Positions 26,497 to 35,803 of a stretch of DNA of 64,000 nucleotides are shown one piece after another. Position numbers and translations under genes: made by a program. The notes below the pieces were generated by a model that worked only from the letters and a program-made list of their open reading frames with translations, had not been told where the DNA came from and did no database searches. How positions within the stretch are numbered: position 1 is the stretch's first letter; every line of letters starts with the position of its first letter. Source of the DNA: Yaniella halotolerans DSM 15476 (GTDB lineage: Bacteria > Actinomycetota > Actinomycetes > Actinomycetales > Micrococcaceae); assembly GCF_000420805.1 (NCBI RefSeq), contig NZ_ATVQ01000001.1, positions 62,001 to 126,000 on the forward strand. The letters are read 5' to 3'.

Positions 26497-27284
26497 TGAG
26501 CGAAATTGAGGGAGCCGCCAATTGGGTCGCAGAGGCTCGATCGGTAGTGGTGTTAACCGGCGCTGGTATGTCCGCTGAATCTTCGGTTCCGACCTTCCGC
26601 GACGCCCAAACAGGTCTCTGGGAACGCTTTGAGCCCGAGCAACTCGCGACAGAAGAGGCTTTCCGTGCCAACACATCTCTTGTGTGGAGTTGGTACGTAT
26701 GGCGTAGCATACTTATCGATGCTGCCGAGCCAAATGCAGGTCATGAGGCGATCGGTTCGTGGCAAAAACACCTGGCTGCAACCGGCGGCTTCTTGACCGT
26801 GGCAACGCAGAATGTCGATGATCTTCATGAACGTGGCGGAGCTGACGGGGTGTTACATCTCCACGGTGCACTACAAAATTATCGGTGCCTCGACTGCAAC
26901 ACACCTGTCGCTTACGACTCGAGGTCAGCGGCGATTCGGCCAGGACAAGAATTCGATGACGATAACCTGCTTGATCCTGTAACTTGTTCGCACTGTGCAA
27001 CAGGTGTTCTACGACCCGGTGTCGTCTGGTTCGGTGAGAGGTTACCGGAGGATGTTTTTAGCTCTGCTGTGCATGCAGTGCAGCATGCCGACCTTGTTGT
27101 TGTCGTTGGTACTTCAGGTTTGGTTCAACCGGCTGCTTCACTCCCGATCATCGGTCAAGAAGCTGACGCAAAAGTTATTGAGATCAATCCGGTCCCCACG
27201 GGTCTGTCAAATACCGCGGATGTTTACCTGCAATCAACTGCTGCAGCAACCTTGCCACGAGTCTTGAACCGGCTCTTGGCCTAA
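26493..27284 (+). CDS. cobB: Sir2-family NAD-dependent protein deacylase, CobB/SIRT5-like pocket
   Basis: The second sirtuin of the tandem, 263 residues, has GAGMSAESSVPTFRDAQTG (residue 23 on), TQNVDDLHERG, the catalytic His in LHLHGAL, zinc Cys pairs CLDC and CSHC, and VVGTSGLVQPAASLPI. The Tyr-x-x-Arg pair of the class III acyl pocket is present as Tyr68/Arg71 (WYVWRS), so desuccinylase or demalonylase activity is plausible. The start ATG overlaps the stop of the first sirtuin gene, so both are translated from one message. Its stop overlaps that of convergent dgt by 4 bp. A serine replaces the usual Gly in AESS; I cannot say whether this matters. Confidence 0.92.
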   Translation: MMSEIEGAANWVAEARSVVVLTGAGMSAESSVPTFRDAQTGLWERFEPEQLATEEAFRANTSLVWSWYVWRSILIDAAEPNAGHEAIGSWQKHLAATGGFLTVATQNVDDLHERGGADGVLHLHGALQNYRCLDCNTPVAYDSRSAAIRPGQEFDDDNLLDPVTCSHCATGVLRPGVVWFGERLPEDVFSSAVHAVQHADLVVVVGTSGLVQPAASLPIIGQEADAKVIEINPVPTGLSNTADVYLQSTAAATLPRVLNRLLA

Positions 27285-28684
27285 AGCTGGATCCCGTGCG
27301 GCAAGCTCGTTGGCTGGGCGATCCCCCGCACGAGGTTCCCGTGCCAGACTAGGGCCGAAGTATCGGTCAGTGAGGCCACCTGATCGATAACTACGCGCTT
27401 TCGGACGACGTCATTGGGCGCTGCGCGCCAATCTTGTGCGTACATCGGTTCCAAAAACTGTGCATCAGTGCTCAGAAGGAAATCAACAAGTTCCAACAGA
27501 ATCTCTCGTTGCGCTTCATATAACGGCTGACGGCGTGCCGAGGACATGACGTAATGCGCGGCGATGCCTTTCATCGTGGCAATTTCAATTTCGGTTTCTT
27601 CTGGGACGATCACATCGGCGGTATGACGGGTGAGTGCATCGTTACCATAGGCATCGCGGGTTGCTTCGAAAGCGGCGGTAGAAAACCGGCCGATCAGTTG
27701 CGAGGTCATGTCCTTCAGCGCAGCATGTGCGTTACGCGCCCCATCGGCGCTCATCACCCACGTGGAAGTCGCTTCAAGTCTCGTCAACGCGGCCTCAATA
27801 ACCTCGGGCTCTGTAGTGGGTAGGTACCACTGGCAAGTCGTTTCAACAGCAGCCGCGCGTTGTTCAGGATTGGTGAGCCAGCCTAACTGGAACATGCCTG
27901 ACACAATGCCATCTTCTACGTCGTGAACGCAATAGGAAACGTCGTCGGCTAAGTCCATCACTTGGGCTTCCATGGACAACCGCTGACTGTCTATGCCCTC
28001 CCGGAACCAGTTGAACACTGCTGCGTCGTCATCGTACACCCCAAACTTTCGAGTGGGTTTGCCGTCTGATTTTAACGGGGCGTCGTTTTTCAACCACGGG
28101 TATTTGGTGGCTGCATCCAGGGTGGCACGCGTGAGATTCAGTCCTGCGGGGGTGCCGTGGTCCGTCATTTTCTTCGGTTCCAGGCGGGACAATAAGCGTA
28201 GAGTTTGTGCATTTCCTTCAAAGCCACCGATTTCAGCCGCAGCCTCGTCGAGCGCCTTTTCCCCGTTGTGGCCAAACGGTGGGTGCCCCAAGTCGTGTGA
28301 GAGACAAGCTGCGTCAACGACGTCTGGATCGCAGCCTAGTGAGCGTCCAAATTCGCGCCCCACTTGAGCTACTTCTAACGAGTGCGTGAGCCGGTTGCGA
28401 ATGAAATCGTCGTCTCCGGGAGACACCACTTGTGTCTTTGCCGCGAGACGTCGAAGCGCTGCAGAGTGCAGAATGCGAGCGCGATCGCGTTCAAAATCCG
28501 AACGGTACGTGGATTTCTTGGGTTCAGGGACCCAGCGTGCCATATCCCAGGGAGCATAACCGGGGGTTTGCGTTGCTTCCCCCGCGTAAGGTGGCCGGTA
28601 TTGCGGCCAGAACAGACTCGGCTGTTGCGAATTTTTGGGGGCTTTTGCTTGCTGCCCGTTGAGTCCTTGACCGGTGTTGCTCAC
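27281..28684 (-). CDS. dgt: Deoxyguanosinetriphosphate triphosphohydrolase-like protein
   Basis: This HD-domain phosphohydrolase removes triphosphate from dNTPs. The 467-residue protein has RLAAKTQVVSPGDDDFIRNR, then RLTHSLEVAQVGREFGR (first His), CLSHDLGHPPFGHNGEKALD (HD and the second His), and VMDLADDVSYCVHDVEDG (the distal Asp). Metal ligands are all present. It follows dusB by 3 bp in a pair usual for actinobacteria; normally dnaG comes next, but here the sirtuins and a lipoprotein lie between. Confidence 0.95.
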   Translation of the reverse strand: MSNTGQGLNGQQAKAPKNSQQPSLFWPQYRPPYAGEATQTPGYAPWDMARWVPEPKKSTYRSDFERDRARILHSAALRRLAAKTQVVSPGDDDFIRNRLTHSLEVAQVGREFGRSLGCDPDVVDAACLSHDLGHPPFGHNGEKALDEAAAEIGGFEGNAQTLRLLSRLEPKKMTDHGTPAGLNLTRATLDAATKYPWLKNDAPLKSDGKPTRKFGVYDDDAAVFNWFREGIDSQRLSMEAQVMDLADDVSYCVHDVEDGIVSGMFQLGWLTNPEQRAAAVETTCQWYLPTTEPEVIEAALTRLEATSTWVMSADGARNAHAALKDMTSQLIGRFSTAAFEATRDAYGNDALTRHTADVIVPEETEIEIATMKGIAAHYVMSSARRQPLYEAQREILLELVDFLLSTDAQFLEPMYAQDWRAAPNDVVRKRVVIDQVASLTDTSALVWHGNLVRGIAQPTSLPHGIQL

Positions 28685-28687
28685 CGT

Positions 28688-29950
28688 TTAGCCCCCTGAG
28701 ATGTCCAGTTCTGCTTCGTGAATCTGTGTCCGGTGTGCGTCTGTGATGTCTTGAGAGTCCAGCCAGCCTTCGGGCAAGTGTGGTTTCTTTGGTGCTCCAG
28801 CTCTACCTCGCGGTCCTTCGGCATCAGCACCAGGATAGGGCACGGTACGGTCGACGGTGTCGAGCAAGTCTCGCATCTGGTCGAGTGTTTCGACTGCGGT
28901 CATGACTCGACGCATGTCCCCGCCTACCGGGTAGCCCTTGAAGTACCAGGAAATGTGCTTGCGGATGTCGCGCAAGGCTTTGTCTTCATTGCCGCCGAAA
29001 GTTTCTACCAGCAGTTCTGCATGCCGGTACAACACATCGGCTACGGTACCCAGGTCGGGATGAAAACGTGCTTCAGACCCTGTGAAAGCGTTTTGGACGT
29101 CACCGAATAGCCACGGACGACCCTGACAACCTCGGCCGATTACAACACCGTCTGCCCCGGTATATTCGATCATGGCCATGGCGTCTTCAGCAGACCAGAT
29201 GTCGCCGTTACCAAGTACCGGAACTTCTGTAACAGCCTCTTTGAGACGTGCGATGGAATCCCAGTTCGCCTCTCCAGAATAGTGCTGACGCATGGTTCGA
29301 CCGTGTAATGCAACGGCAGAGACTCCGACGTCTACAGCACGGCGAGCTGCCTCGATGTAGGTGAGGTGCTCTTCATCAATACCGCGGCGCATTTTGATGG
29401 TGACCGGGATATTAGCGCGTTCAGCCTCTTTGACTGCGCCGGCTACGATCGCGGTGAAGAGATCGATCTTCCACGGGAGTGCGGAGCCGCCACCATTGCG
29501 GGTAACTTTCGGGACGGGACATCCGAAGTTCAGGTCAATATGATCGGCGCGGTCTTCGTCAACCAACATCCTGACTGCTTTGCGTGTGTACACCGGATCT
29601 ACTGAATACAACTGCACTGAGCGCGGGACTTCGTCTGCATCGTGTTCGATGATGCGCATTGACTCTGGATGACGTTCCACAAGAGCGCGGGCGGTCACCA
29701 TCTCCGAGACATAGAGGCCTCCACCATATTCACGGCAGAGACGGCGAAAAGCCGTATTCGTAATACCTGCCATGGGTGCTAAAACGACAGGCGTATCAAT
29801 GGTCAGGTTGCCGATCTGCAGGGGCGCCAGACGCATTGACGTCACCGAGGGTGCCGGGTGGTGGGACCCTTGGTCCCCGGTTCCACGGTCGCGAGTAGAG
29901 AAGGCGGGGCCCGGGCCTGTGGTGGCTGTCTTTGAAGAAACGGTAGTCAT
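28688..29950 (-). CDS. dusB: tRNA-dihydrouridine synthase
   Basis: This FMN enzyme reduces uridine to dihydrouridine in tRNA D loops. The TIM-barrel core starts with PVVLAPMAGITNTAFRRLCR, has the active-site Cys in NFGCPVPKVTRNGGGSAL, HGRTMRQHYSGEANWD, GNGDIWSAEDA and GRGCQGRPWLF, and ends in a helical RNA-binding domain. The start is open: ATG 29950 gives about 38 extra residues rich in Ser/Thr/Gly ahead of MRLAPLQIGNL (ATG 29836). Most DUS proteins begin near the latter. It forms an operon with dgt. Confidence 0.94.
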   Translation of the reverse strand: MTTVSSKTATTGPGPAFSTRDRGTGDQGSHHPAPSVTSMRLAPLQIGNLTIDTPVVLAPMAGITNTAFRRLCREYGGGLYVSEMVTARALVERHPESMRIIEHDADEVPRSVQLYSVDPVYTRKAVRMLVDEDRADHIDLNFGCPVPKVTRNGGGSALPWKIDLFTAIVAGAVKEAERANIPVTIKMRRGIDEEHLTYIEAARRAVDVGVSAVALHGRTMRQHYSGEANWDSIARLKEAVTEVPVLGNGDIWSAEDAMAMIEYTGADGVVIGRGCQGRPWLFGDVQNAFTGSEARFHPDLGTVADVLYRHAELLVETFGGNEDKALRDIRKHISWYFKGYPVGGDMRRVMTAVETLDQMRDLLDTVDRTVPYPGADAEGPRGRAGAPKKPHLPEGWLDSQDITDAHRTQIHEAELDISGG

Positions 29951-30080
29951 AACACATCAAGTATCCCAGATTCCAGGGGCAAACACCCAGTCGAGGTCTG
30001 AGCCTGTCGAGAAATTTTTGGACAAAAGTAACGATCACCTCATTCGAAATACATTTCCGTGATGCATCGTTGAGGCGAGT

Positions 30081-31103
30081 ATGCAGAAAAAACTTGGATT
30101 TTTGAATTTTGGGAATTTTGGTTACGACCGCGCAACGGGAACCGTCGACCCAAAGACAGCGTTCGATGATCAACTGGCTATGACCGTGGCAGCCGAAGAG
30201 GAAGGGCTTGATGGGGCCTGGATTCGGGTGCATCATTTCCAGTGGATGATGTCCGCACCGTTCCCCACGTTGTCTGCAATGGCTGCACAGACCCAGCGTA
30301 TTGAACTGGGAACCGGTGTGATTGATCTCCGTTACGAAAATCCTCTGTACTTTGCCGAGCAAGCTGCTACCACCGATCTCATTTCAGGTGGTCGCCTACA
30401 ACTTGGTATTTCACGTGGCTCACCTGAGGCGGCAATCGATGGTCAGCAACAATTCGGTTACAGCCTAGATCCAGGTCAGACCTGGAGCGATGTGGCTAAA
30501 GAACGCGGCCAACGCATTCGTGACGCGGTATCCGGCCATCCCGTAGCCACCGGTGACCCCAATTCGCCATGGTCTCCTGGCGGCGCCACTGAACTTGTGA
30601 CACAGCCCCAATCCCCCGGTCTGGTTGATCGTCTTTGGTGGGGCTCAGGTTCCACCAATTCAGGAATCACTGCGGGGCAGCAGGGCTACAACCTGCTCTC
30701 TTCAACGTTGCTGCTCCAGGACGACGGCCGGCCGTTCCACATTCAGCAAGCTGATCAAATTCTGCGTTACCAGGACGCCTATGCTGCTTCAGGGTTGACG
30801 ACCGGTGGCATGACAGCCGTTAGCCGTTCGATGTATGCGCTGCGTTCTGTCCAAGACGAGCGGATGTTTGGCTACGCGGGCAGCACCCGTGACCAGGCTG
30901 GCCAACTAGATGGCGGTCCAGCACGCTCTGGTCCAACCTATGTCGGCAATGTCGAAGCACTGGCTGAAATGCTTTCCCAGGACCAAGCCGTAGTCGATGC
31001 CGATTATGTACTGTTCGCCAACCCCGCCCAGCTGGGGCCAGAGCGCAACCGTGAGATTTTTGCCGGTTGGTACGAGGTCTTCAAGTTGCTGGGCTGGAAG
31101 TAA
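30081..31103 (+). CDS. LLM-class flavin-dependent oxidoreductase
   Basis: A luciferase-like monooxygenase-fold protein of 340 residues, binding FMN or F420. It opens with KLGFLNFGNFG, has TLSAMAAQTQRIELGTGVID (the substrate/flavin pocket strand), GGRLQLGISRGSPE (phosphate loop) and WWGSGSTNSGITAGQQGYNL. The substrate is unknown. It is divergent from dusB and 101 bp ahead of an acyl-CoA ligase gene, so a role in acid catabolism is possible but not shown. GAGGCGAG precedes the ATG. Confidence 0.9.
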   Translation: MQKKLGFLNFGNFGYDRATGTVDPKTAFDDQLAMTVAAEEEGLDGAWIRVHHFQWMMSAPFPTLSAMAAQTQRIELGTGVIDLRYENPLYFAEQAATTDLISGGRLQLGISRGSPEAAIDGQQQFGYSLDPGQTWSDVAKERGQRIRDAVSGHPVATGDPNSPWSPGGATELVTQPQSPGLVDRLWWGSGSTNSGITAGQQGYNLLSSTLLLQDDGRPFHIQQADQILRYQDAYAASGLTTGGMTAVSRSMYALRSVQDERMFGYAGSTRDQAGQLDGGPARSGPTYVGNVEALAEMLSQDQAVVDADYVLFANPAQLGPERNREIFAGWYEVFKLLGWK

Positions 31104-31127
31104 ATTTTCCGCTGAGTGTTACCTGGC

Positions 31128-31151
31128 GACGCACACCACGCCATGTGCGTC
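31128..31151. repeat. Inverted repeat between the LLM gene and acyl-CoA ligase 1
   Basis: GACGCACA-CCACGCCA-TGTGCGTC has 8-bp perfect arms. There is no T tract, so it is more likely an operator or attenuator than a terminator. Not matched elsewhere in the window by eye. Confidence 0.4.
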
Positions 31152-31204
31152 CTCGTTGATTAGAATGATCTTCGGATCTGACCTGTTGTTTTGAAGGATG
31201 CTCA

Positions 31205-32962
31205 ATGAATGTGACCGAACAGTATCGTGCAGCCCGTGATCGCCTCATGGCGTTGGATCCGTCCGAGGTTGCTGAAAAGTTCACGTGGCCAGAATTTGAG
31301 CACTTCAATTTCGGGTTGGACTGGTTTGATGCGGTTGCCAAAGACCCGGAACGAGCTGACCAGCCAGCACTGATCGTTACCGGGGATGTCGGCACCCAGA
31401 CTCTGACCTTTGCTGAACTGTCAGCCCGTTCAACACAGGTAGCCGGTTGGTTCCAATCGCTTGGTGTAGGACGCGGCGACAAGTTCATGATGATGTTAGA
31501 CAACGAAGTAGAGCTGTGGGAGGCAATGCTGGCCGCTATCAAGATTGGTGCGGTTATTTTGCCGACTACGGTCATGTTGGATTCCAAGGCGCTTGCTTCA
31601 CGTGTTGAACGAGCCGGTGTGCAGTGGGCTCTGACCAATCAGCAAAACATTAACAAGTTTAGTGAACTCGCTGACTTTGGTATCGATCCGGCGTCCCTGG
31701 GATTGTTCGTCACGGGCGCTGAAGCTGTCGACGGCACCTATGCCTATACCGATGCTTACGCTTCCACCCATGAGTTTACTGTGGATGGGCCAACGCCCGC
31801 GGATGCTGAGATGCTCGTGTACTTTACATCTGGAACAACCAGTGAACCCAAGATGGTCCTGCATACCCAGGAGACCTATTCGGTCGGGCATTTCTCAACC
31901 CTGTATTGGTTAGGGGTTGATGCAGAAGATGTCCATTTGAATATCTCCTCTCCAGGCTGGGGCAAGCATGCATGGTCATCGTTCTTTGCGCCTTGGATTG
32001 GAGAAGCTACAGTCTTATCGGTGAATTACGCTCGGTTCGATGCGACCACGATGCTCGCTGTAATCGAGGAGTTTTCTGTCACGAGCCTGTGCGCACCTCC
32101 CACTGTGTGGCGCATGTTAATTCACTCGGATATGGCACAAGTCCAAAACCCACCAACCAATGCTCTGTCGGCGGGCGAACCCCTCAATCTTTCGACGCTA
32201 GAGAGTGTGCGTGAGGCCTGGGGCGTCACGATCCGTGATGGTTATGGACAGACCGAAACCACTCTCCAGATCGCGACAACACCAGGGCTTGATGTACCTG
32301 CTGGAGCCCTTGGAAAGCCACTTCCGGGCTTCGACGTCGAACTCGTCGACGAGTTGACTCAAGAAGTTATTGCTGGAGCCGGTACCGGCCAAGTTGCACT
32401 GCGCCTAGAATCAAAGCCTGTTGGTCTGACACCGGGTTATTATTTGGATGAAGAACGCAATGTTGAGGCCTTTGGTTCGGATCTATATTTGACTGGGGAC
32501 CTCATGTCCCGTGATGACGACGGTGTCTATACCTACGTGGGTCGCGCCGATGACTTGTTCAAAGCCTCGGATTATAAGCTGTCACCGTTTGAGCTGGAAA
32601 ACGGTCTGATGGGTTACCCTTCGATATCTGAAGTCGCGATTGTTCCGAGTCCGGATCCGCTTCGCACTGCCGTACCAAAAGCCTATATCGTGTTAGCACC
32701 GGGCTACTCCCCGACCGCAGAAACAGCTGAAGCTATTTTTGTCCACGCTCGAAGTGCCCTGCAGCCGTATGCACGCATCCGTCGCTTGGAATTTGTGGAG
32801 GGTTTGCCCAAGACGGTTTCTGGGAAAACACGTCGCGTCGCGCTTCGCTATGACGAAGTTCAGGTGCACGGTGACCAAGGCCAGCACACGGCAAGTGTCT
32901 TAGCCAAGCGAACGACAACGGACGGCTACGGCCACGAGTATTCCGACGCTCAGTTCCGCTAA
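31205..32962 (+). CDS. AMP-forming acyl-CoA ligase, ACSM-like, paralog 1
   Basis: A 585-residue ANL-superfamily enzyme that activates a carboxylic acid with ATP and CoA. It has the P-loop-like A3 motif YFTSGTTSEPKMV (near 205), A5 DGYGQTET, A7 LYLTGDLMSRDDDG, the hinge GRADDLFKASDYKLSPFELE and the catalytic Lys region KTVSGKTRR (near 538). Together with the start pattern KFTWPEFEHFNFGLDWFD this resembles medium-chain/ACSM-like ligases rather than FadD. It has a close paralog at 38106. GAAGG stands ahead of the ATG. Convergent with the FadD-type ligase, ending 20 bp from it. Confidence 0.92.
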   Translation: MNVTEQYRAARDRLMALDPSEVAEKFTWPEFEHFNFGLDWFDAVAKDPERADQPALIVTGDVGTQTLTFAELSARSTQVAGWFQSLGVGRGDKFMMMLDNEVELWEAMLAAIKIGAVILPTTVMLDSKALASRVERAGVQWALTNQQNINKFSELADFGIDPASLGLFVTGAEAVDGTYAYTDAYASTHEFTVDGPTPADAEMLVYFTSGTTSEPKMVLHTQETYSVGHFSTLYWLGVDAEDVHLNISSPGWGKHAWSSFFAPWIGEATVLSVNYARFDATTMLAVIEEFSVTSLCAPPTVWRMLIHSDMAQVQNPPTNALSAGEPLNLSTLESVREAWGVTIRDGYGQTETTLQIATTPGLDVPAGALGKPLPGFDVELVDELTQEVIAGAGTGQVALRLESKPVGLTPGYYLDEERNVEAFGSDLYLTGDLMSRDDDGVYTYVGRADDLFKASDYKLSPFELENGLMGYPSISEVAIVPSPDPLRTAVPKAYIVLAPGYSPTAETAEAIFVHARSALQPYARIRRLEFVEGLPKTVSGKTRRVALRYDEVQVHGDQGQHTASVLAKRTTTDGYGHEYSDAQFR

Positions 32963-32982
32963 ATGGACCTTCTTACCACGGC

Positions 32983-34557
32983 TTATTTCAATTCACGTTT
33001 GAGCAATTTACCCGACTGATTGCGTGGTAGCTCATCAACGAATTCGATATGTCCGGGGACTTTGTGCCGAGCCAAGGTCTCTCGTGTGAGGTCCCTGATC
33101 TCATCTGCACTGACGTCTTTGTGGCCTTCTTTCAGCACAATTACTGCGGTGACCTGTTCGATCCATTTTTCGTGTGCTCGACCGACAACCGCCACTTCGG
33201 CTACTGCCGGGTGTCGATAGATGGCATCTTCAACTTCGCGAGATGCCACGAGGACGCCTCCGGTATTGATGACGTCTTTAATTCGATCGACAACTTCGAT
33301 GTAGCCTTGCTCATCCATAACGACTAGGTCTCCGGAGCGGAACCAGCCGTCCATGAAGGCCTCTGCGGTTTGATCTGGTTTATTCCAGTATCCAGAGAAG
33401 AGTTGTGGTGATCGATACTGCACTTCACCAGTAGTGCCGGTATCGGCTTCTTCACCCGTAGAAGGATCAACGACGCGAAGCTGGACGGTTACGATTGGAC
33501 GACCCGCCGACGCGGGCCGCTCATCATGCTCTTCAGGACGCAATACGGTACACAACGGCGCCATTTCGCTTTGACCAAAGCAGTTGTAGAAGCCTATCTT
33601 TGGGTAGTCTTCCCGTAACCGTTGTAGGACAGTGACGGGCATGATGGATGCACCGTATTGAGCTTTCTTCAGTGAGGAGAGATCACGTTTCTCAAGGTCT
33701 GGATGTTGAGAGAGTGGAACCCACACGGTAGGCGCCAGAAACAAGGAACCGATGTGTTCCTCTTCTATCCGCTGCAGTATCTCTGGGATATCGGGGATAC
33801 GCATCAGCCGAATGGTGGCACCCAGCATGAGGTATGGTGCGCTAAACACATGCATGGCCGCTGAGTGGTATAGCGGCATGGGCACCAGCGGATTGTCGTC
33901 TGCGGTCATATCCAGCGACTGAACAGTGCCGTTGTAGTGAGCCAAAAGTGCTCTTTGCGTGAGCATCGCTCCCTTGGGTGCCGATGTGGTGCCGGATGTA
34001 TAGAGCAACTGGGCAAGATCAGTTTCTTCGGCGGTATCCCATTTTTCTAATTCCGCAGCTTCTTGGCACTGGCGTTCATTGGCCAAGACCGTCTCAATAT
34101 GTTCAGAGATCTGAGAGATTCTCACTACATGGTTAAGTCCGGTTGATTCGGCTATGGCTTGCACGGTGGCTTCGTACTCATCATCCACGATGATGGTCGT
34201 TGAAGCGCTGTCATCTACCAGGTACTGCAGTTCAGGTCCGGTTAGAGCAAAGTTGATTGGTACGTGCACCAACCCTGCACGCGATGCGGCAAAAAACAGG
34301 ATGAGGAAGGTATCCGAGTTCTTGCCCATTACAGCCACACGGTCACCGGCTTGCAATCCCAGACTGCGCAGTTGAGCGGCGGCCGCGGTAATAGCCTGAT
34401 TCAACTTCGTGTAGGTCCAGCTACGATCCTGGTACTTCAGTGCGATCGTATCGCGTTGCGTTTCAGCAACTCGGGCGAACTGCAGCGACACTGAATTGCG
34501 TTGGCTAGTTCTGATTTGGTCTTGAACTGAAGACGAAAATTGGCCAATGGTCGTCAT
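32983..34557 (-). CDS. FadD-type long-chain acyl-CoA synthetase
   Basis: A 524-residue ANL enzyme of the FadD group. It has A3 LLYTSGTTSAPKGAMLT, A5 YNCFGQSEMAPL, A7 GWFRSGDLVVMDEQGY, the hinge VDRIKDVINTGGVLVASREVE and the Lys motif ELPRNQSGKLLKREL at the C-terminus. It should activate fatty or other aliphatic acids. Last gene of the minus-strand set acyl-CoA dehydrogenase-SDR-thiolase-ligase, all with short gaps, so it probably supplies the substrate of that pathway. Confidence 0.92.
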   Translation of the reverse strand: MTTIGQFSSSVQDQIRTSQRNSVSLQFARVAETQRDTIALKYQDRSWTYTKLNQAITAAAAQLRSLGLQAGDRVAVMGKNSDTFLILFFAASRAGLVHVPINFALTGPELQYLVDDSASTTIIVDDEYEATVQAIAESTGLNHVVRISQISEHIETVLANERQCQEAAELEKWDTAEETDLAQLLYTSGTTSAPKGAMLTQRALLAHYNGTVQSLDMTADDNPLVPMPLYHSAAMHVFSAPYLMLGATIRLMRIPDIPEILQRIEEEHIGSLFLAPTVWVPLSQHPDLEKRDLSSLKKAQYGASIMPVTVLQRLREDYPKIGFYNCFGQSEMAPLCTVLRPEEHDERPASAGRPIVTVQLRVVDPSTGEEADTGTTGEVQYRSPQLFSGYWNKPDQTAEAFMDGWFRSGDLVVMDEQGYIEVVDRIKDVINTGGVLVASREVEDAIYRHPAVAEVAVVGRAHEKWIEQVTAVIVLKEGHKDVSADEIRDLTRETLARHKVPGHIEFVDELPRNQSGKLLKRELK

Positions 34558-34604
34558 AAGGTAGCTCCATCCGTAAGAGGTGCAATGGCTAGCGTCACGG
34601 CCGA

Positions 34605-35759
34605 TTAGTTGTCGAGCCGCTCAATAATTGTCACGTTCGCTTGCCCGCCACCTTCACACATGGTCTGGAGACCATAACGGCCCCCTGAGTCTTCCAGCGA
34701 GTGCAGCAACGTCGTCATTAAACGCGCCCCGGTTGCCCCGATCGGGTGGCCCAACGCGATGGCACCGCCATGTTTATTTACCTTGGACATGTCTGGGCGC
34801 AGTTCCTTCTCCCATGCCAACACCACCGAAGCAAATGCCTCGTTTATCTCGATCGCGTCAAAATCATCAATGTCCATGCCGGTGCGTTCCAATGCGAAGC
34901 GCGTTGCACGAATTGGTGCAGACAGCATCATGACCGGGTCGTCAGCGCGAGCCGAGATGTGGTGAATACGCGCCCTTGGGACCAAGCCGTGTTCTTCAAC
35001 TGCGTGTTCAGAAGCAATGGCGAGCATAGCAGCACCGTCACTAATTTGTGAAGCACTTGCGGCGGTATGTATGCCGTTGGGCCGTAGTGTTTGCAGTTCA
35101 CGCATCTTGGCACGATTCGGAGTACGAGGACCTTCATCGTCACGCAGACCGCCCAATGGAAGAATCTCTTCAGCGAAGAATCCGGACTCTTGAGCAGCGA
35201 TTGCGCGACGATGCGATTCAGCGGCAAAAGCTTCAGCTTGGTCGCGCGTAATCCCCCATCGATTCGCGATCATCTCGGCACCGTGGAACTGCGAAATGAC
35301 TTGATCACCGTAACGATCCGCCCAGGACTTCGACCCAGTGAAGGGGGTCGAAAAGCCTTGATCCTTCATGATGGAATTTGCCGTGCCTATAGGTATGGTG
35401 GACATGTTCTGCACACCACCTGCGATGATGAGGTCTGAGGTTCCCGACATCACCGCCTGTGCCGCATAGTGGATCGCCTGCTGGCCGGAACCGCATTGAC
35501 GGTCTATAGTCGTTCCCGGGACCGCTTCTGAACCACCCGCGCCAAGCCACGCTGTACGAGCAATGTCGAAAGACTGCGGTCCAATCTGGTCGATGCAACC
35601 GAGAATGATTTCATCGTAGGCTTCAGTTTCAACACCCACGCGATCAAACATCGTCGATAGCGGTGCTGCTGCGAGATCAGCGGAATGTATATCCGCCAAC
35701 GCTCCATTACGACGTCCTACTGGTGTACGAAGCGCATCAACGATAAAAGCTTGTGTCAT
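34605..35759 (-). CDS. Thiolase (acetyl-CoA acyltransferase)
   Basis: A thiolase of 384 residues that cleaves 3-ketoacyl-CoA with CoA. It has the acyl-enzyme Cys in TIDRQCGSGQQAIHYAAQ (near 90), NEAFASVVLAWEKE, the catalytic His in GGAIALGHPIGATGAR, and the second Cys in MCEGGGQANVTIIE. All active-site residues are there. The Glu after the second Cys is less common in biosynthetic thiolases and suggests a degradative FadA-type. Middle gene of the beta-oxidation-like operon. Confidence 0.94.
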   Translation of the reverse strand: MTQAFIVDALRTPVGRRNGALADIHSADLAAAPLSTMFDRVGVETEAYDEIILGCIDQIGPQSFDIARTAWLGAGGSEAVPGTTIDRQCGSGQQAIHYAAQAVMSGTSDLIIAGGVQNMSTIPIGTANSIMKDQGFSTPFTGSKSWADRYGDQVISQFHGAEMIANRWGITRDQAEAFAAESHRRAIAAQESGFFAEEILPLGGLRDDEGPRTPNRAKMRELQTLRPNGIHTAASASQISDGAAMLAIASEHAVEEHGLVPRARIHHISARADDPVMMLSAPIRATRFALERTGMDIDDFDAIEINEAFASVVLAWEKELRPDMSKVNKHGGAIALGHPIGATGARLMTTLLHSLEDSGGRYGLQTMCEGGGQANVTIIERLDN

Positions 35760-35803
35760 CGGTTTCCTCCTGGACCAATCATCAAGTCTGTGGCTACACG
35801 CAA

